DNA from: Carallia brachiata
Lineage: Eukaryota; Streptophyta; Magnoliopsida; Malpighiales; Rhizophoraceae
DNA length: 64,000 nt
Direction of reading: 5' to 3'
Assembly: GCA_021464245.1 (NCBI GenBank)
Contig: JADCRB010000029.1
Coordinates: forward strand, 62,001 to 126,000
The translations under genes and the position numbers were made by a program. Positions 23,801 to 35,869 of the stretch are shown in pieces (the first letter of the stretch is position 1; each line of letters starts with the position of its first letter). The notes under the pieces were generated by a model. That model made no database searches. It was not told the DNA's origin and was given only the letters and a program-made list of their open reading frames with translations.

Positions 23801-26560
23801 TGGATGAACCATTGCCAGGGCAACATGGACATGTCATATTCCAACCCAAAAAGCTTAATAATCCGGGGCCCACTTTGTGCAGCGCCTGGTTTTCCTAAAT
23901 GTGGGGTCCACGCTTGGAAGCCATGCGATTGCGATGTGCTCTCTTTTGGAAATTCATTGCTGGGTAGAGTAGTTAAATCATTGATATTATGTGAAGAATG
24001 GGACAGAAATTTGATTCTACTTTTTTTTAAATCTGTTTTTTTCTTTAGTTGTAATATGATATTTCATTATTTTTTTTGACTTAACAAAAAACAAAAAAAA
24101 AAAAAAAGAAAGAAACTCAAGCTATTTGCGGCAGTTTGCTTTCAGTTGGACGTTTACCATATTTGTATTATTTTCTTCAACGTTTGCTTTCTATTTGGGG
24201 ACACGGTGTAGTGAGTGACTACGAGGTTTCTTTGGCGGGCCTGAATATCAAATTTATGTTTAAGAATGATTTTTTATAATTTAATAGGGGCAATTTTTCT
24301 TCAATTTGTATTCAAATTATTTAAGATGTATTCTTTTTTTTATTTTTTGAGACAATATTTAAAAGGTATTCAACCGTACAATCAATTTGATGAGTTCCAT
24401 TAAACTAGATGATTATCTTGGCACTGTTTTAAGAGTTATCCGCATTGTTATTTTTCATGAAATTTTTGAATAATATAAAAAACTCAGACTTAAATAAAAA
24501 ATAAAGATAAAAAAGGCAATACACCTTTTTTTTTCTTACAAGAATTCAAACTTTCATCACTATCTAATCATTTTGCTTTTATGTAGTGGAGACCACTCTT
24601 ACTGAGACTGAAAGAGATTTTGGACAATGTAGGAAAGTAAACAATACAAATTTGTTATATATATAGACCAATGCCATAATTAAGCTAGTTATGTGTATGA
24701 ATTTAAGCAAAGCTAGTGGGCTGGCTTTCTCCGTCATGTTTGATTCCTTTAAAGTTCAATCGCTTTGATGTACGACAACTTTTTGTATTTTCTGATCTAG
24801 CCTTTCCTTTGTTGATTATTGTTATTATTACCAATTTTGTTTTCTTAATTGCCTTCCCTAACTTACTTAATTAGTCTGAGACTCTAAAAAATACTCAGCA
24901 ATATGGAAGGAAATATGCTTAGCTGTTGAAGGAAGAGTTTATGCATGTTATAGCTGCAAATTGGAGTTTCCAGGCAGGTATCGACACATTCGTGAATTTT
25001 TGGGAATTATTGAAGGGCTGGAGGGAGCCCTCCCCGGATTTGTTATTCTAGAATGTTTGCATTGGCTTCGAACAGAAAAACTGCCATAGGAGCAAAACTA
25101 ACAACGTACTTGGGTACCCAACATTATTAAAGATAAGCTTTTATGAATGAAACTAAAAAGAGAACATGGGAGTATAACGGTAATTTCAATAATTACCTAA
25201 ATTTATAGGAACATTAAGAATTATAAAATACACAACTATCGGGGAAATAAATGTACTTGAGTTAAAATACAATACAGTACACATTTATTGACTAGTATCC
25301 TGGTATTAGTAATTCATCAAACGAAAATACTTTATCAAATTTTTATATCCATATGATAGAGAATTAAAAAAAAAAAAACCAAAAAACAACTAATGCAACA
25401 AGAATCAAAAGTTGAATTCGGACCTAACTTAGTTTTTTTTTTACTTGAGTAATAATATATATCATAAAAATCATATCATAAAATATCCCACCGATTAAAT
25501 ATGTGATTTACTTTTTTGTTTTTTAATTTAATGGTGTTAAAAAATTTAATTAATTTTTTTATAATAATAAGAATATGATATTTCATAATATGGTTTTCAT
25601 TATACATATCATTATTCTTTCTACTCACAATTTCACCCTTCAAAATTTGACTTTCTATCATCGAGGCTTCCTTTGTTCAACCTCCTATATTTATTTGTTT
25701 ATTTATTTACTTGCGATGAAGAGGAGTAGCATGTATTAAAGAGCAACGTGTTAAGCGGTGTAACAGTATTCTGAAATATATAATCCCTATATTTGGGTAG
25801 GAAAATGTAAAAATGAGTTGAATTTCCAGGAACTTGAGCGTGACAATTTTGATTTGGATCTCACTTATTAAGTAATATAATAATAATGATAATAATAATA
25901 TAAAAAGTAATATAATAATAAATATATTAATCAAATTTATGTTGAAATTATTTTATTTTCATATTACCAAGAATGTTGGGCCAAATTTTTAGTTCGTAGT
26001 CTCTTAATTTTTACTTGCTATTTGGTTCGTGATTTTGATTTGGTACATACTGGAGTTTTTATATCTTCTTAATCATCCTTCTTAGTTGATTTTTAATTGT
26101 GAAATCCAATATTAGCAATAGCGTTTTCAGAATTGAAATAAAATCGTTTTATTTTTTTATCTTAAAAACGAAATTTAAAAAAATTCGATAAGTTATTATT
26201 ATTATTATTATTTTTCATTCAGTTGTCAGAGTCTAGTGGCCTTCTCTTTGGCAGATCTGGGTCCTTCCTGCTTGGATTGTCAGTTTTTGCAGGTCTAAAG
26301 CTTATGGTGTGTTTGCAAATTGGAAATTTTAGAGGCATTTATTAACATTTTTAGACTCTGTTTTCGCTTTAGGGCCCGTTATATTTTCCGAAGAAATATT
26401 ATCGGAAAAAATATTCAAATATAATTAGTTAAATTTTATGTATAATCAATTAAATTTTGTGTGAAAGTAAGAAAAAGAAAAAAATTATTATTATTTATTT
26501 ATACATTAAATCTAACTAATTACATATTAAATCTAATCAATTACATTAGAGTAGTTTTTT
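20883..26560. other. Intergenic region, no gene supported
   Basis: AT-rich with short homopolymers. GC-richer islands at about 21930-22100 and 23630-23960 contain open frames under 115 codons on both strands, none with a recognisable family. Segments beginning AGGCCCTGTTTGG (21364) and AGGGCCCGTT (26370) resemble ends of small DNA transposons but I cannot close an element around them. Confidence 0.5.
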
Positions 26561-26583
26561 GAATTTATTTTCGTCTTACAATG

Positions 26584-26872
26584 TATCTTTTTCCTTTCGG
26601 TTTTACTCTACAACTCTTGTTGGGCAGTGTTATCTTTTGGTCTTGGTTTTGACGGTGTTGCATGTGCAATATTCTCTATTGTGCTTTTCTAATAAAAGCT
26701 TGCTCATACTTATCAAAAAAAAAAAAAAAAAGTATCTTTTTGCTTTCGGTTTTACTCTACAGCTCTTGTTGGGCAGTGTTATCTTTTGGTCTTGGTTTTG
26801 ATGGTGTTGCATGTGTAACATTCTCTATTGTGCTTTTCTAATAAAAGCTTGTTCATACTTATCAAAAAAAAA
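26584..26872 (+). mobile_element. Tandem pair of poly(A)-ended LINE-like 3' tails
   Basis: A ~135-bp unit (from TTTTTGCTTTCGGTTTTACTC-type sequence through CTTTTCTAATAAAAGCTTG to an A-run) occurs twice, at about 26590-26724 and 26740-26872, with only a few differences. Each copy has AATAAA upstream of a pure A-tail, the hallmark of the 3' end of a retroposed transcript. No reverse transcriptase is present, so these are 5'-truncated insertions or a slippage duplication. Confidence 0.65.
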
Positions 26873-26884
26873 AAAAGGTTAATT

Positions 26885-27345
26885 TTAAAAAAAATTACCA
26901 TTTTTACTTTTTTTTAACAAATTTAATACAATTTTTAAAAATTTATAAATCTAATACAATTCAATTATTTTCTAACAAATTTATCACAACTTTAAAAAAT
27001 TTACAAATATAGTATAATTCAATTATTTTCTAACAAATCTAACACGCTGACAGTTAAAATAACTAATTAAAAGTAACTAAATCTTTTAGTATGCATATAT
27101 AACATGTCTATATCTAAATCTAGTATAGTTTAAAACCCCCTAATGTCATATGTGCATATATGTATATTGAAAATTTTGATTATTTTTACTGATAGTGTAC
27201 TAGATTTATTAGAAAATAATTAAATTGTATTAGATTTGTTAATTTTTAAATATTGTGTTAGATTTGTTAGAAAATAATCGAACTATACTAAATTTGTAAA
27301 TTTTTAAAAGTTATATTAGATTTGTAAAAAAAAATGTAAATGTGA
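26885..27345. mobile_element. MITE-like inverted repeat
   Basis: The left arm (TTACCATTTTTAC ... TAATACAATT ... TTATTTTCTAACAAAT) is matched by the reverse complement of the right arm (ending ATTTGTAAAAAAAAATGTAAATG) over more than 100 bp, around a ~150-bp centre containing ATGCATATATAACATG. Each arm also has internal direct repeats of the TTCTAACAAAT motif. No target duplication could be fixed because the flanks are A/T runs. Confidence 0.6.
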
Positions 27346-28394
27346 TAATATCTTTTAATATTAATCCAAAACAAAAAAGCCATGACCAACCAATGTCACT
27401 TAGGTATCTCTTGCTCAATGAAAAAATGTCACTTAGGTATCAATGTGACAGCAGATAAGCACTAATTTATTAATACCAGAGTTATTTTCAATATTATTTT
27501 TGTCTATTAAGAGACTTGTTAAATTGTAAATTATACAATGAAAATAATTCTCATAATTTTTATAAACTTCATACTCTTTAAGACCTTTAAGATGAAAGTT
27601 TTAAATTTTAACTTTAAGTTTATCTAAAGAAACAAAATTGTTTCCAACATTAAGTCCGAGTAAATTAAAAACAATTACCGTGGCATTGATTTTTAAACGG
27701 AGAAATGGTGTCACTCAAATAATGACAAGTCGTTGGTCACAACCTAAGTCTATAAACAAGAAGGTGAGATTCTTTCCAAAAGTTCCAACCATTATTTCTT
27801 AGAGAGTAGCGAACCATAGCTAGGGGTAGAATTTAGGCGAACAGAGAATCGTGCCTAAAATGCGAAAGGACAAGGAACATTCTTCAGCAGAAAATTATTC
27901 CATTTTAAATTGAATTCAAGATTTCATTTCCAAGATCTGGCCACTAGGCTCTCTTTCCGTGAGTAGTTTGCCTAACTCTCCCCCTTTTTGTTGACAATCT
28001 TGAGCTAACTGAACTTTCGAAACTGAACACCTCTCTTCTGTCACATGGTGGTGGGGGTGGTCGCTCAATAGTTATAAGGCATCTTCCTCTCTGGCCTCCC
28101 GTTTTGACCATTTATGGCACACAAAGTTGTGGTAGAAATTAAATGAACTGGATTCCTTTCTTATACGGATGCTACGAATTTAATAAAATTAAGATGCTAA
28201 CTCATGTAAGCAACCTTCATTGAAAACTTGAACTCTAATGACTACGGACGAATCTTTCATCATGCCTATTCTCTTTCTGAGGCCCTAAACTAATGTGTAC
28301 CAGAAGACATAATTTTCAGGTTCAGGGAAGCTTCTAATGGATCTACTTTACAGTTGGTGCCTAACTTATATGTTACAAATATACTCGAAGAGAA
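27346..28394. other. Intergenic stretch, nothing recognised
   Basis: AT-rich, with short frames only. No repeat, RNA gene or domain is supported. Confidence 0.5.
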
Positions 28395-28535
28395 CTAGGC
28401 TTTAGCTGCAAGTAGTTAAAGAGGTATTGCCCTCTAGGTCCTATTGAGGGTTCGATTCCTGTTAGTCTTACTCTTCGTTCTGTATGATAAGGCTATATCC
28501 TCTCCTATTATAGACAAAAAAAAAAAAAAAAAAAA
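28395..28535 (+). mobile_element. SINE with A/B boxes and poly(A) tail
   Basis: A-box-like TTTAGCTGCAAGTAG (from 28401), consensus-like B box GGTTCGATTCC (28449-28459) and a 20-nt A-run at 28516-28535. These mark a tRNA-derived SINE of about 140 bp transcribed by RNA polymerase III. Confidence 0.65.
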
Positions 28536-30210
28536 CGATTGTGCTTGAAATTTTGTCTCTTACGTCTGTCCTGCTAACTTTCTTGTTCATTAATCGTCAA
28601 GGGGTCAGTATTCAGCGTGAATTTACATATGAAAAGGCGGGTAGTTTGTTTGTTAATCAAGTATTTTTAACATGGCTAATTTTAAATTTGACAACTCAGA
28701 AATGATGTTTAAGCAGAGGGCACGAACACCTAATTTTATGGACTCATTTGAACATATTAAAGTTGAGAATTTTACGTCAAACACTTTATACTATAGGGAT
28801 AACATTTATGCAGCGTAAAGAGATTTGCATGAATTTCTAGTATATTACTTTAAAAACTTTTTTTGTGTTGTTCATTCTTTGTATAATATAAAATATTTTG
28901 CATGTACTAACTTTATTGTGTCCAAATGAATCTATGACATTTGAATCCAAAAAAGATTTTCCTATAACTTTCTTTTGTGTTTAAGTGACAAATCAAATGT
29001 TTAGTACCGATGTACATTGCCGTCAGAATCGTAATTCATTTCTTTGATGTATATGTGCGGTCCTATGAGAACGATCTTAAACCAATTTTAAATAAGTGAT
29101 GACAATCAAGCGCATAGGCAAAGAAATACTAATTGTAAGCTGATAGGCCCCTCGATCATGCATGTTTATTTGTTCTTGAAAACATCGTCCACAACGAAAC
29201 CATACAGACAGAAATCTAGAACGATGAACCGACACAAGAATCAAAATTATTGTGGTCTTTTAACCTTTACATTAAATTCAACAACATTGTCGACCCAGTG
29301 GCACCTATTAATAAATTTCATTTTTTTTATGACGGAAAGGTTAAAAAAAAAAAAAAACGACTGAAGTAAACTAAGAAAATAAATAAATAACTGAAGATAA
29401 CTGTGAAAAATTTAAAGTATTTTTATTAAATTTTTTTATGTTAATTTTTTTATTACAAAATAACATTGATGAAACCAATAGAAAATCATGTCTACATCTT
29501 CCCATAGCTATTATGGTAAAGTTGCCATCGAGGTGTTATTAATCAATGGATTAATAAGTCACAATCATAGTACGGAATTAATTTGTTGCCTGCCGACCAT
29601 GTAGAAATAGTGGGAAAACTAAAATGTGCCATGCAGAATCAGCCGAGTTTATATGCGTAATACAGACAAGAAGGGTCGCTCAACATCAACATTATTAAGG
29701 GAGAAAAGCCAAATTTTGCCAAATAATGCTGCTGGTATCGATGCAAACTATATTGGCTTTATGTCGTTGCTGCTAGTTTCCCTCTATTTTACCGGGGGCG
29801 TTCTCAATCTTCCCTCTAATTTTTCTCGTCGATCTTCTAATTGTTGACGTCAAAGTCGAACAATAACAGTGTCAACAACATCTTACCAAAATCATTGCTG
29901 TTAGTTTTGCTCTTATTTACAAGGGGCGATCATTTTCCACGTTATATAAGTCTCCTAATTATTGGCATAAAATGTCGAACAATTACAACAACATCTAGAT
30001 GTTGCCATACATGTATGGAAAACTAGTAAACTGCTATACTTTTTTGGTACAGAAAAGAACAATGTGTCAGAAAACTATTCTCTGAAAAACAGCAACCCAT
30101 TAAGGTCTCCATCAAGAAGAGGAACCAGTTGGTACCAACTGTACTGAGTTTGCCCAGAATTGATGCAATAGTATCATGTGTGACAATTTGACAATAATCT
30201 GTGATCAGTT
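28536..30210. other. Intergenic stretch, nothing recognised
   Basis: Short frames only (for example 29626-29847 on the plus strand), without recognisable motifs. Two GTCGAACAAT-type strings recur at 29854 and 29974, perhaps an old local duplication. Confidence 0.45.
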
Positions 30211-30211
30211 C

Positions 30212-30236
30212 CCCCTCCCCCCCCCCCCCCCCCCCT
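30212..30236. repeat. C homopolymer tract
   Basis: A cytosine run broken once by a T, over 20 bases long, which is rare in this AT-rich DNA. The G-rich complementary strand could form a quadruplex. The length is prone to sequencing error. Confidence 0.8.
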
Positions 30237-30537
30237 TTTCTTTTTTTGACTAATGGTCTCCCTATCCCAAGGGAAAATAATGGTTTGGAAACACAGACGA
30301 TGAACGAAACATATGTTTCTGCCAACCCTGGACCAAATGATGATTTTATTGAAATTTATGATTTAAGTGAAAATTTTAATTTTAGAACTTGAAATAATTG
30401 ATTACAAAAAAGCACTTGAAAATTTGGGAGCAGGAGTGGGTTTTTCTTTTTCTAGACAACAGTGGAACTTATACATGCATCCAGCAATTTTAAATAGAGA
30501 ACCTTTACAGCACCCCAAATTTTTTTGTCTGAAATTA

Positions 30538-30668
30538 TGATCAAATGTAATAATGTTTAAATTTTTTATGACTATTATGATATTTTTTATAATAAAAATA
30601 ATTAGGTATATTTTTTTGTTATAAAAAGTATCATAATAACTCTAAAAATCTAAAATTTGAGTATGTTT
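30538..30668. repeat. Small MITE-like hairpin
   Basis: TATTATGATATTTTTTATAA and TTATAAAAAGTATCATAATA form the core of an imperfect palindrome with arms of about 45 bp and a ~25-bp loop. It is probably the remains of a miniature inverted-repeat transposon. Confidence 0.55.
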
Positions 30669-31112
30669 AAAAAAAATGCATTTTACTTTTTCTCTTCTAA
30701 ATATGAACACAAGAATCTTTAGAAGTATAACTTCAGTAAGTGTATCATAAGTATAGATATTACTGCTCCTGTGGTACTAGACCAATTTTATTCTTACTTG
30801 CGTACACACTTATTCATTGATCCTTGGATCCTGACGCTACATTGACTTCGTTGAGCTGTATCCTAACTATTTTGGTTAACAAATTTTAGAAGGGCTGGGG
30901 CTGTCACATTCAAAACATCACGAGATTATCATTCTCATTTCTCATTGTTGAGTGTGATCAGGTGCAAACTGTGCACATTGCACAGTTTGGTATTCTTGAA
31001 TGTTTTAGTGGCCCTTAACAGGTACAAATTCCATTCCAGATTAAATTACATTTGCTAAATATATAGAAAAACCAATGCAGTGCATTAGAATAAAGTAAAA
31101 TATAGGTTGATG

Positions 31113-31746
31113 CAATGAAATTAGAACCGGACCGGACCGGTCGATTCAACTGGTTAAACCAGTGATCGATCCTAGGTCCGGTCCAATTTTGGTCTAAAAA
31201 TGGGATGTGGACCGAACCGGAAATAATCAGTCAAAAATCGAAAAAACCGGTAAAAAATCGGACCGGTTGAATCGGTTCAATTTAAACCAAAAAATTTTAG
31301 ATTATAATTTGACCCAAAACTTTATTTAAATTATAATTAAAACTCTAATTTTAACTAAAAATTTCAATTTAGTCCTCAATTGATTAAAATTTTCAATTTA
31401 ATCTTTAAAACTAAAAAAATTAATATTTAACCATTATTTATAAATATTATTTTTTCAATTAATTTTTATAAATTATATTTTATTAAATATACTAATTGTA
31501 ATATCCTTAATGTATGTAAATATTAATATAATTCTTAAAATACACTTTATTTTAAATATTTATTATCATTTTTATATAATATAACATTTTATATAATTAT
31601 ATAAGCTATATAAAAATTTAATTTTTATATATTTAATATTAAATACCGATTTTATCGGTTTAACCACGACTATACCGGTTGAACTGGTTGAATTTTGAAC
31701 TACTAATCTTTTCGGTTCACTGATTGGTTCGGTTCTTAAAACCTTG
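31113..31746. mobile_element. hAT-type MITE with 8-bp target duplication
   Basis: Bounded by GGTTGATG on both sides (31105-31112 and 31747-31754), an exact 8-bp duplication typical of hAT transposons. The terminal inverted repeats begin CAATGAAATTAGAACCGGACC on the left and, read from the right end inward, CAAGGTTTTAAGAACCGAACC. The subterminal regions are rich in ACCGG/GGTTCG motifs in both orientations; the centre is AT-rich and non-coding. There is no transposase, so it is non-autonomous. Confidence 0.85.
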
Positions 31747-31754
31747 GGTTGATG

Positions 31755-32555
31755 CTGATACATCGTTGCCTTAGGGACTGATAAAGAGAAGAGAGAAGGG
31801 GGAAAAGAATTTCGTTTTCAACAACAAAAAAAAAAAAAGGTACAAATGAAGACAAAGGCCTTTGCATTTAATCAATCTGGTTTAAGCTAATGTTACATTT
31901 ATAACGTTGAAACTGAGAGAAGTGCTTAACTTAATCCAGTGAATATTTCCAAAAGCTTAGGAATAATGTTGTGAACCTCGAGGCTAACGTCAAAAAGAGA
32001 TTCTTTTTTATTTAACATCAAAATAATTAGGTTAGTCTATTAGATATTAATAAAGAAGAGAATATAAGGTACGTAGACACTAACGAAAAAAAAATATACA
32101 ATATCCCATACAAAAAGTCTCAAATACCCATACAAAGGGTTTTGTTGGGGGAGGTTGAGAGTAACTTCCAACTTCTTCAAAAACGCAAAGTCCTTGCATC
32201 ATCCGAGCAAGCCTTCTGGTTGGTCTCTGTCAAGTGGTCCCTCATACTCTCATAGTCACAGTGGTATTTCCATTCCATAAAAATTAACATCAATACATAC
32301 GTGTTTCTTTTTTTTTTTTTTTGAAGTTAAATGTATACCAACAATCGTTTAGTTGATAATTGAATGAACCTTAAACAATTTTTTTCTGTAATGTTAGGAG
32401 TTCAAAACCTAATTATGGTCAAAATATTCCCAATTCCTGAATGATTGCTCACTCGACTACTACTTTGCATACGTGTATTTGCGTGCAAAAAGTAGCAATC
32501 GGGGCCATGAGGGTGCATATGCGGGCCGGTTTGCTTTCTTCTGGAGCTAGTTGTG
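31755..32555. other. Upstream region of the TPP gene
   Basis: No gene supported. TACGTG cores occur near 32300 and 32470, compatible with bZIP binding, but nothing more specific can be claimed. Confidence 0.45.
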
Positions 32556-32563
32556 TATAAAAA
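32556..32563 (+). promoter_or_regulatory. TATA box of the TPP gene
   Basis: TATAAAAA about 375 nt before the start codon. A pyrimidine-rich 5' UTR follows, with an intron from GT at 32805 to AG at 32901-32902. Confidence 0.55.
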
Positions 32564-32930
32564 TGGACTGCACATAAACCCCACATCCCAAAACCCAGTT
32601 GCCCCTCTTTGCTTTGTGTGATTTTCACCTTTCCTTTGAGGCCTTTATTTTTTTGGCCTTTTCTCTCCATCATCTCTTTCTCTGTCGAATCCTAAGACCA
32701 GAACAACATTACCCATCTCATTCCTTCCCCCCTGTTTTGTTTATTCCTTCCTGCTCACTGCTCTTATTTCCCTGCCCTTTTCCACAGTCTTCTCTAACTA
32801 GCAGGTATTTGCACTTAATATGTACATGACACTCTTTGGCAAGCTATGTTTTTGGTCATTAGATGACATTAAATGTTATATGTGTGTCTATGTGTTTTGC
32901 AGTATTTCCGAGTTGAAATCTAGAGGACAA

Positions 32931-35035
32931 ATGACGAACCAGAAAGTGGATGCATCTGATGCCGAGTCGGGCATTGATTATTTCACTATAAGTGTTTCGT
33001 TGCCTAAGGCAAGAAGGCGCATCACCGTAACACAGAAGAAATGTGAAGATAAGGTTGAAAATGAAGCCAAAATCAATTCGTGGGTCGAGTCAATGAGAGA
33101 TTCCTCACCGACGCGCATTAGATCCATGGCTTCTCTTCCCGAAACCAATGAGAAGAATTCTTGGATGGTAAGTAGTGTATTGTATATTAGTATTATTATG
33201 CAAGGTCGGCTTTTGTGTTTGTATTTGACATGCTGCTAATCATGGTTTTGTTTTCTTTCCAATTTTTGACCAAAAAACATGGCCAGCTCAAGCATCCTTC
33301 AGCCTTAAGCATGTTTGACCAAATAGTGGTTGCTTCCAGAGGAAAACAAATTGTGATGTTTCTTGACTATGATGGTACACTTTCACCTATTGTTGAAGAC
33401 CCCGACCGAGCATTCATGACCACGGAGGTAATCGAATCACTTGCGCTCTTCTTCCCCTTTTTATGTAGACATTTGTCGCTGAAAGTCCTGTCATTTTTGT
33501 CAAAATGTTTTCATTAAACTTCGTTTCTGTTTTTTTCTTTTTTTTTTTCTTTTCTTTCTTTTTCCTTTGTTTTTTTTTTTTTTTTGTTTTTGGTTTAAGA
33601 TGAGAGAAGCTGTCAGGGACGTTGCTAGATATTTTCCCACTGCTATTGTAACTGGAAGGTGTAGAGACAAGGTTACCATCAATTCTTCTTGTACCTTTTT
33701 TTTTTTTTTGGCCTTTTTGGCTCTTTGGAATAGCTTTGGCTCACTTATGCTAGTAATAATGTCGTTTTCTTCCCGTGTTGCAGGTCTATAGCTTCGTAAG
33801 ATTGGCTGGTCTTTACTATGCCGGCAGCCATGGAATGGACATAAAGGGGCCATCCAAGAGCCACAAATACAGTAAAGTGAGCACCCCATAAGTGTGTTTC
33901 AGCGACTGGTCCATCCTCTTTTCTTGTCCATTGATTGTTTACATTTTAAAAGGCATTTTCAATTATTGGGAAACGTGCTTTTGGAACTGTGTTGATCAGG
34001 GTCAACAAGCAGTTCTTTTTCAACCTGCCAGCGAGTTTCTGCCGATGATTGACAAGGTTAATTAATTTGTTTCTTTTCCCTCCAGTCAATGTGTAAACCA
34101 AAGTGATAAAAGCTGCCGTGCACGAAAACAAAATTGCTAATTTTTGCAAATTTTTCAAAAAAATTAGGTCTACAAAGTTTTGATGGAGCGGACAAAATCT
34201 ATCCCAGGAGCTAGAGTTGAAAATAATAAATTCTGCTTGTCCGTACACTTCCGTTCTGTAGAGGAGAAGGTACAGACCAAACATTTTGAATCTCCAATTT
34301 CCTCATTTTATCTGCGGGCTTAGTTAGGGGTCGCGGCCTTGATATAGGAAGGGGACGCGGTCCCCTTAAAATAAGGGGCAAGGCCCTCTATTTTAAAGGA
34401 GATGCGTCCCCTCCTCCTCCCATTTAGAGGTCGTATTCTCATAATTTTTTTATTTATCTATCAGTTTATTGTATTTTAATTTACTTCTTCTTTTATGTCA
34501 ACCCTCGAACACTTGACTTGATCAAGTGCAAATATCTAGCCGCTAGAGCAACTAGATGGTGGCATCTCCTTTTTAATCATAATCATTATGCTGACCAAGT
34601 GCATTATAATTTGAGAAAACATTAGAAGACATAAAGAGGTAAACATAAAAATACTAATAATACAATTATAAGATGTATTTATATAATAATATTAATTTTT
34701 TGTGTAATAAAAAATAATGTGATAATTTTTTATATTACATTTTTTTAATCTTATTACACAAATATATCTTACAGTTACATTATTGACAAATTTAACTTCT
34801 GTTCTCTTAATGGAGCCCTTCAAAATGCTGATTTCATAATCAACTGGTTTTTAATCATTATGCCTTTGATTTGGCAGATGTGGGATACATTAGCCGAGGA
34901 AGTGGGATTAGTACTCAATGATTATCCAAAGCTTAGATTAACTCATGGGAGAAAGGTATTCCGCGTCTTCACGGGTGATAATTAAGCTTACTGATCCAAA
35001 GCTTAAGCGAAATATTGATGACAAACAATTAACTA

Positions 35036-35075
<40 letters not shown>

Positions 35076-35869
35076 TTTTTTCTTTTTCCTCGTTTCCTTT
35101 TTCTGAACCAGGTTTTAGAGATTCGACCAATCATTAAATGGGACAAGGGCAAAGCTCTCGAGTTCTTGTTAGAATCGCTAGGTGAATATTTTCCCAAATT
35201 TCCTGTCTTTTTCTGGCAAGCGAATTTTGGTGTAATAAAAATTACTCTATCACGAAAATCTCTTAATTAAACACAAAGAAAAAGCTGCATGAGTGACGCT
35301 TTCTCCACGTCAATTTCCGACCTAGCTGTGTATTATATTATCTATTGATTGGCTAATATATATCAATGTTTTCGCATACAGGGTATGCCAATTCTAGTGA
35401 TGTTATGCCCATCTACATTGGCGACGATCAAACCGATGAGGATGCGTTTAACGTATGTCGTGGTCTTCAAACAATAACATCACATTTCCTTTTACTAATT
35501 GAATTAAATTATCTTTATAATTCAAATACGCTAATCAATTTAATTATCGTCCATGACAAGCAGGTTTTACGCGATAGAGGGCAGGGTATTGGGATTCTTG
35601 TTTCTAAGGTTCCAAAAGAAACAAATGCGTCTTATTCTCTTCAAGACCCAACGGAGGCAAGTTCTAAATTTTGAAGAGACGGTTGTTTTATCTGTTGGGT
35701 TACTTTCTGATATTATTGCCAATCTTCTTTATTTCTGCATTTTTTGATCAATATTTGCATGTTGATTAATCAATTATCCATTATTTTAATAATAATGCAG
35801 GTTAAAGATTTTTTACGACGTTTGGTGAAGTGGGAGCGATTGTCATTACGAGGACGGTGCAGGGTGTAA
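32931..35869 (+). CDS. Trehalose-6-phosphate phosphatase (TPP)
   Basis: Eleven coding exons: 32931-33167, 33287-33427, 33600-33671, 33784-33876, 34000-34056, 34168-34269, 34878-34955, 35112-35181, 35382-35452, 35564-35656, 35801-35869; 360 aa, the usual length for plant TPPs. It dephosphorylates trehalose 6-phosphate to trehalose, the second step after TPS, and so tunes a sugar signal. HAD-superfamily motifs are present: [10 protein letters not shown] with the two catalytic Asp (106-110), [11 protein letters not shown], the substrate-binding [10 protein letters not shown] region, and [11 protein letters not shown] (about 296-306). The start ATG 32931 follows an in-frame break and a 5' UTR acceptor; the ATG at 32820 is intronic. 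All introns are GT-AG except intron 10, whose donor is GC. No frame defect is seen. Subfamily letter (A-J) is not assigned. Confidence 0.95.
34326..34432. repeat. GC-rich palindromic block in TPP intron 6
   Basis: GGGGACGCGGTCCCC and later GATGCGTCCCCTCC, with AAGGGGC and CCCCTT between, give overlapping inverted repeats in otherwise AT-rich intron sequence. The origin is unknown; it may belong with the SINE-like unit just downstream. Confidence 0.5.
34433..34570 (-). mobile_element. SINE-like unit in TPP intron 6 (antisense)
   Basis: On the minus strand an A-box-like GCTCTAGCGGCTAGATA (about 34536-34552) is followed by a B-box-like TGTTCGAGGGTTGA (34499-34512), spaced as in tRNA promoters. 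The tail runs into AT-rich sequence. Confidence 0.4.
34640..34792. mobile_element. MITE-like inverted repeat in TPP intron 6
   Basis: ACAATTATAAGATGTATTTATATAAT on the left pairs imperfectly with the reverse complement of ATTACACAAATATATCTTACAGTTACATT on the right, around an AT-rich centre. Likely a decayed miniature transposon. Confidence 0.5.
35041..35070. repeat. (CT)n microsatellite in TPP intron 7
   Basis: About 15 CT units followed by a T-run, in the polypyrimidine zone before the exon 8 acceptor at 35112. Confidence 0.85.

Noticed and set aside
23611..24079. Overlapping frames in a GC-richer island
   Set aside because: Proline- and tryptophan-rich readings on both strands without a family, start context or splice structure.
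32820..33239. TPP start at the earlier ATG at 32820
   Set aside because: 32805-32902 is a 5' UTR intron with good GT and AG sites; the family-like N-terminus starts at 32931.
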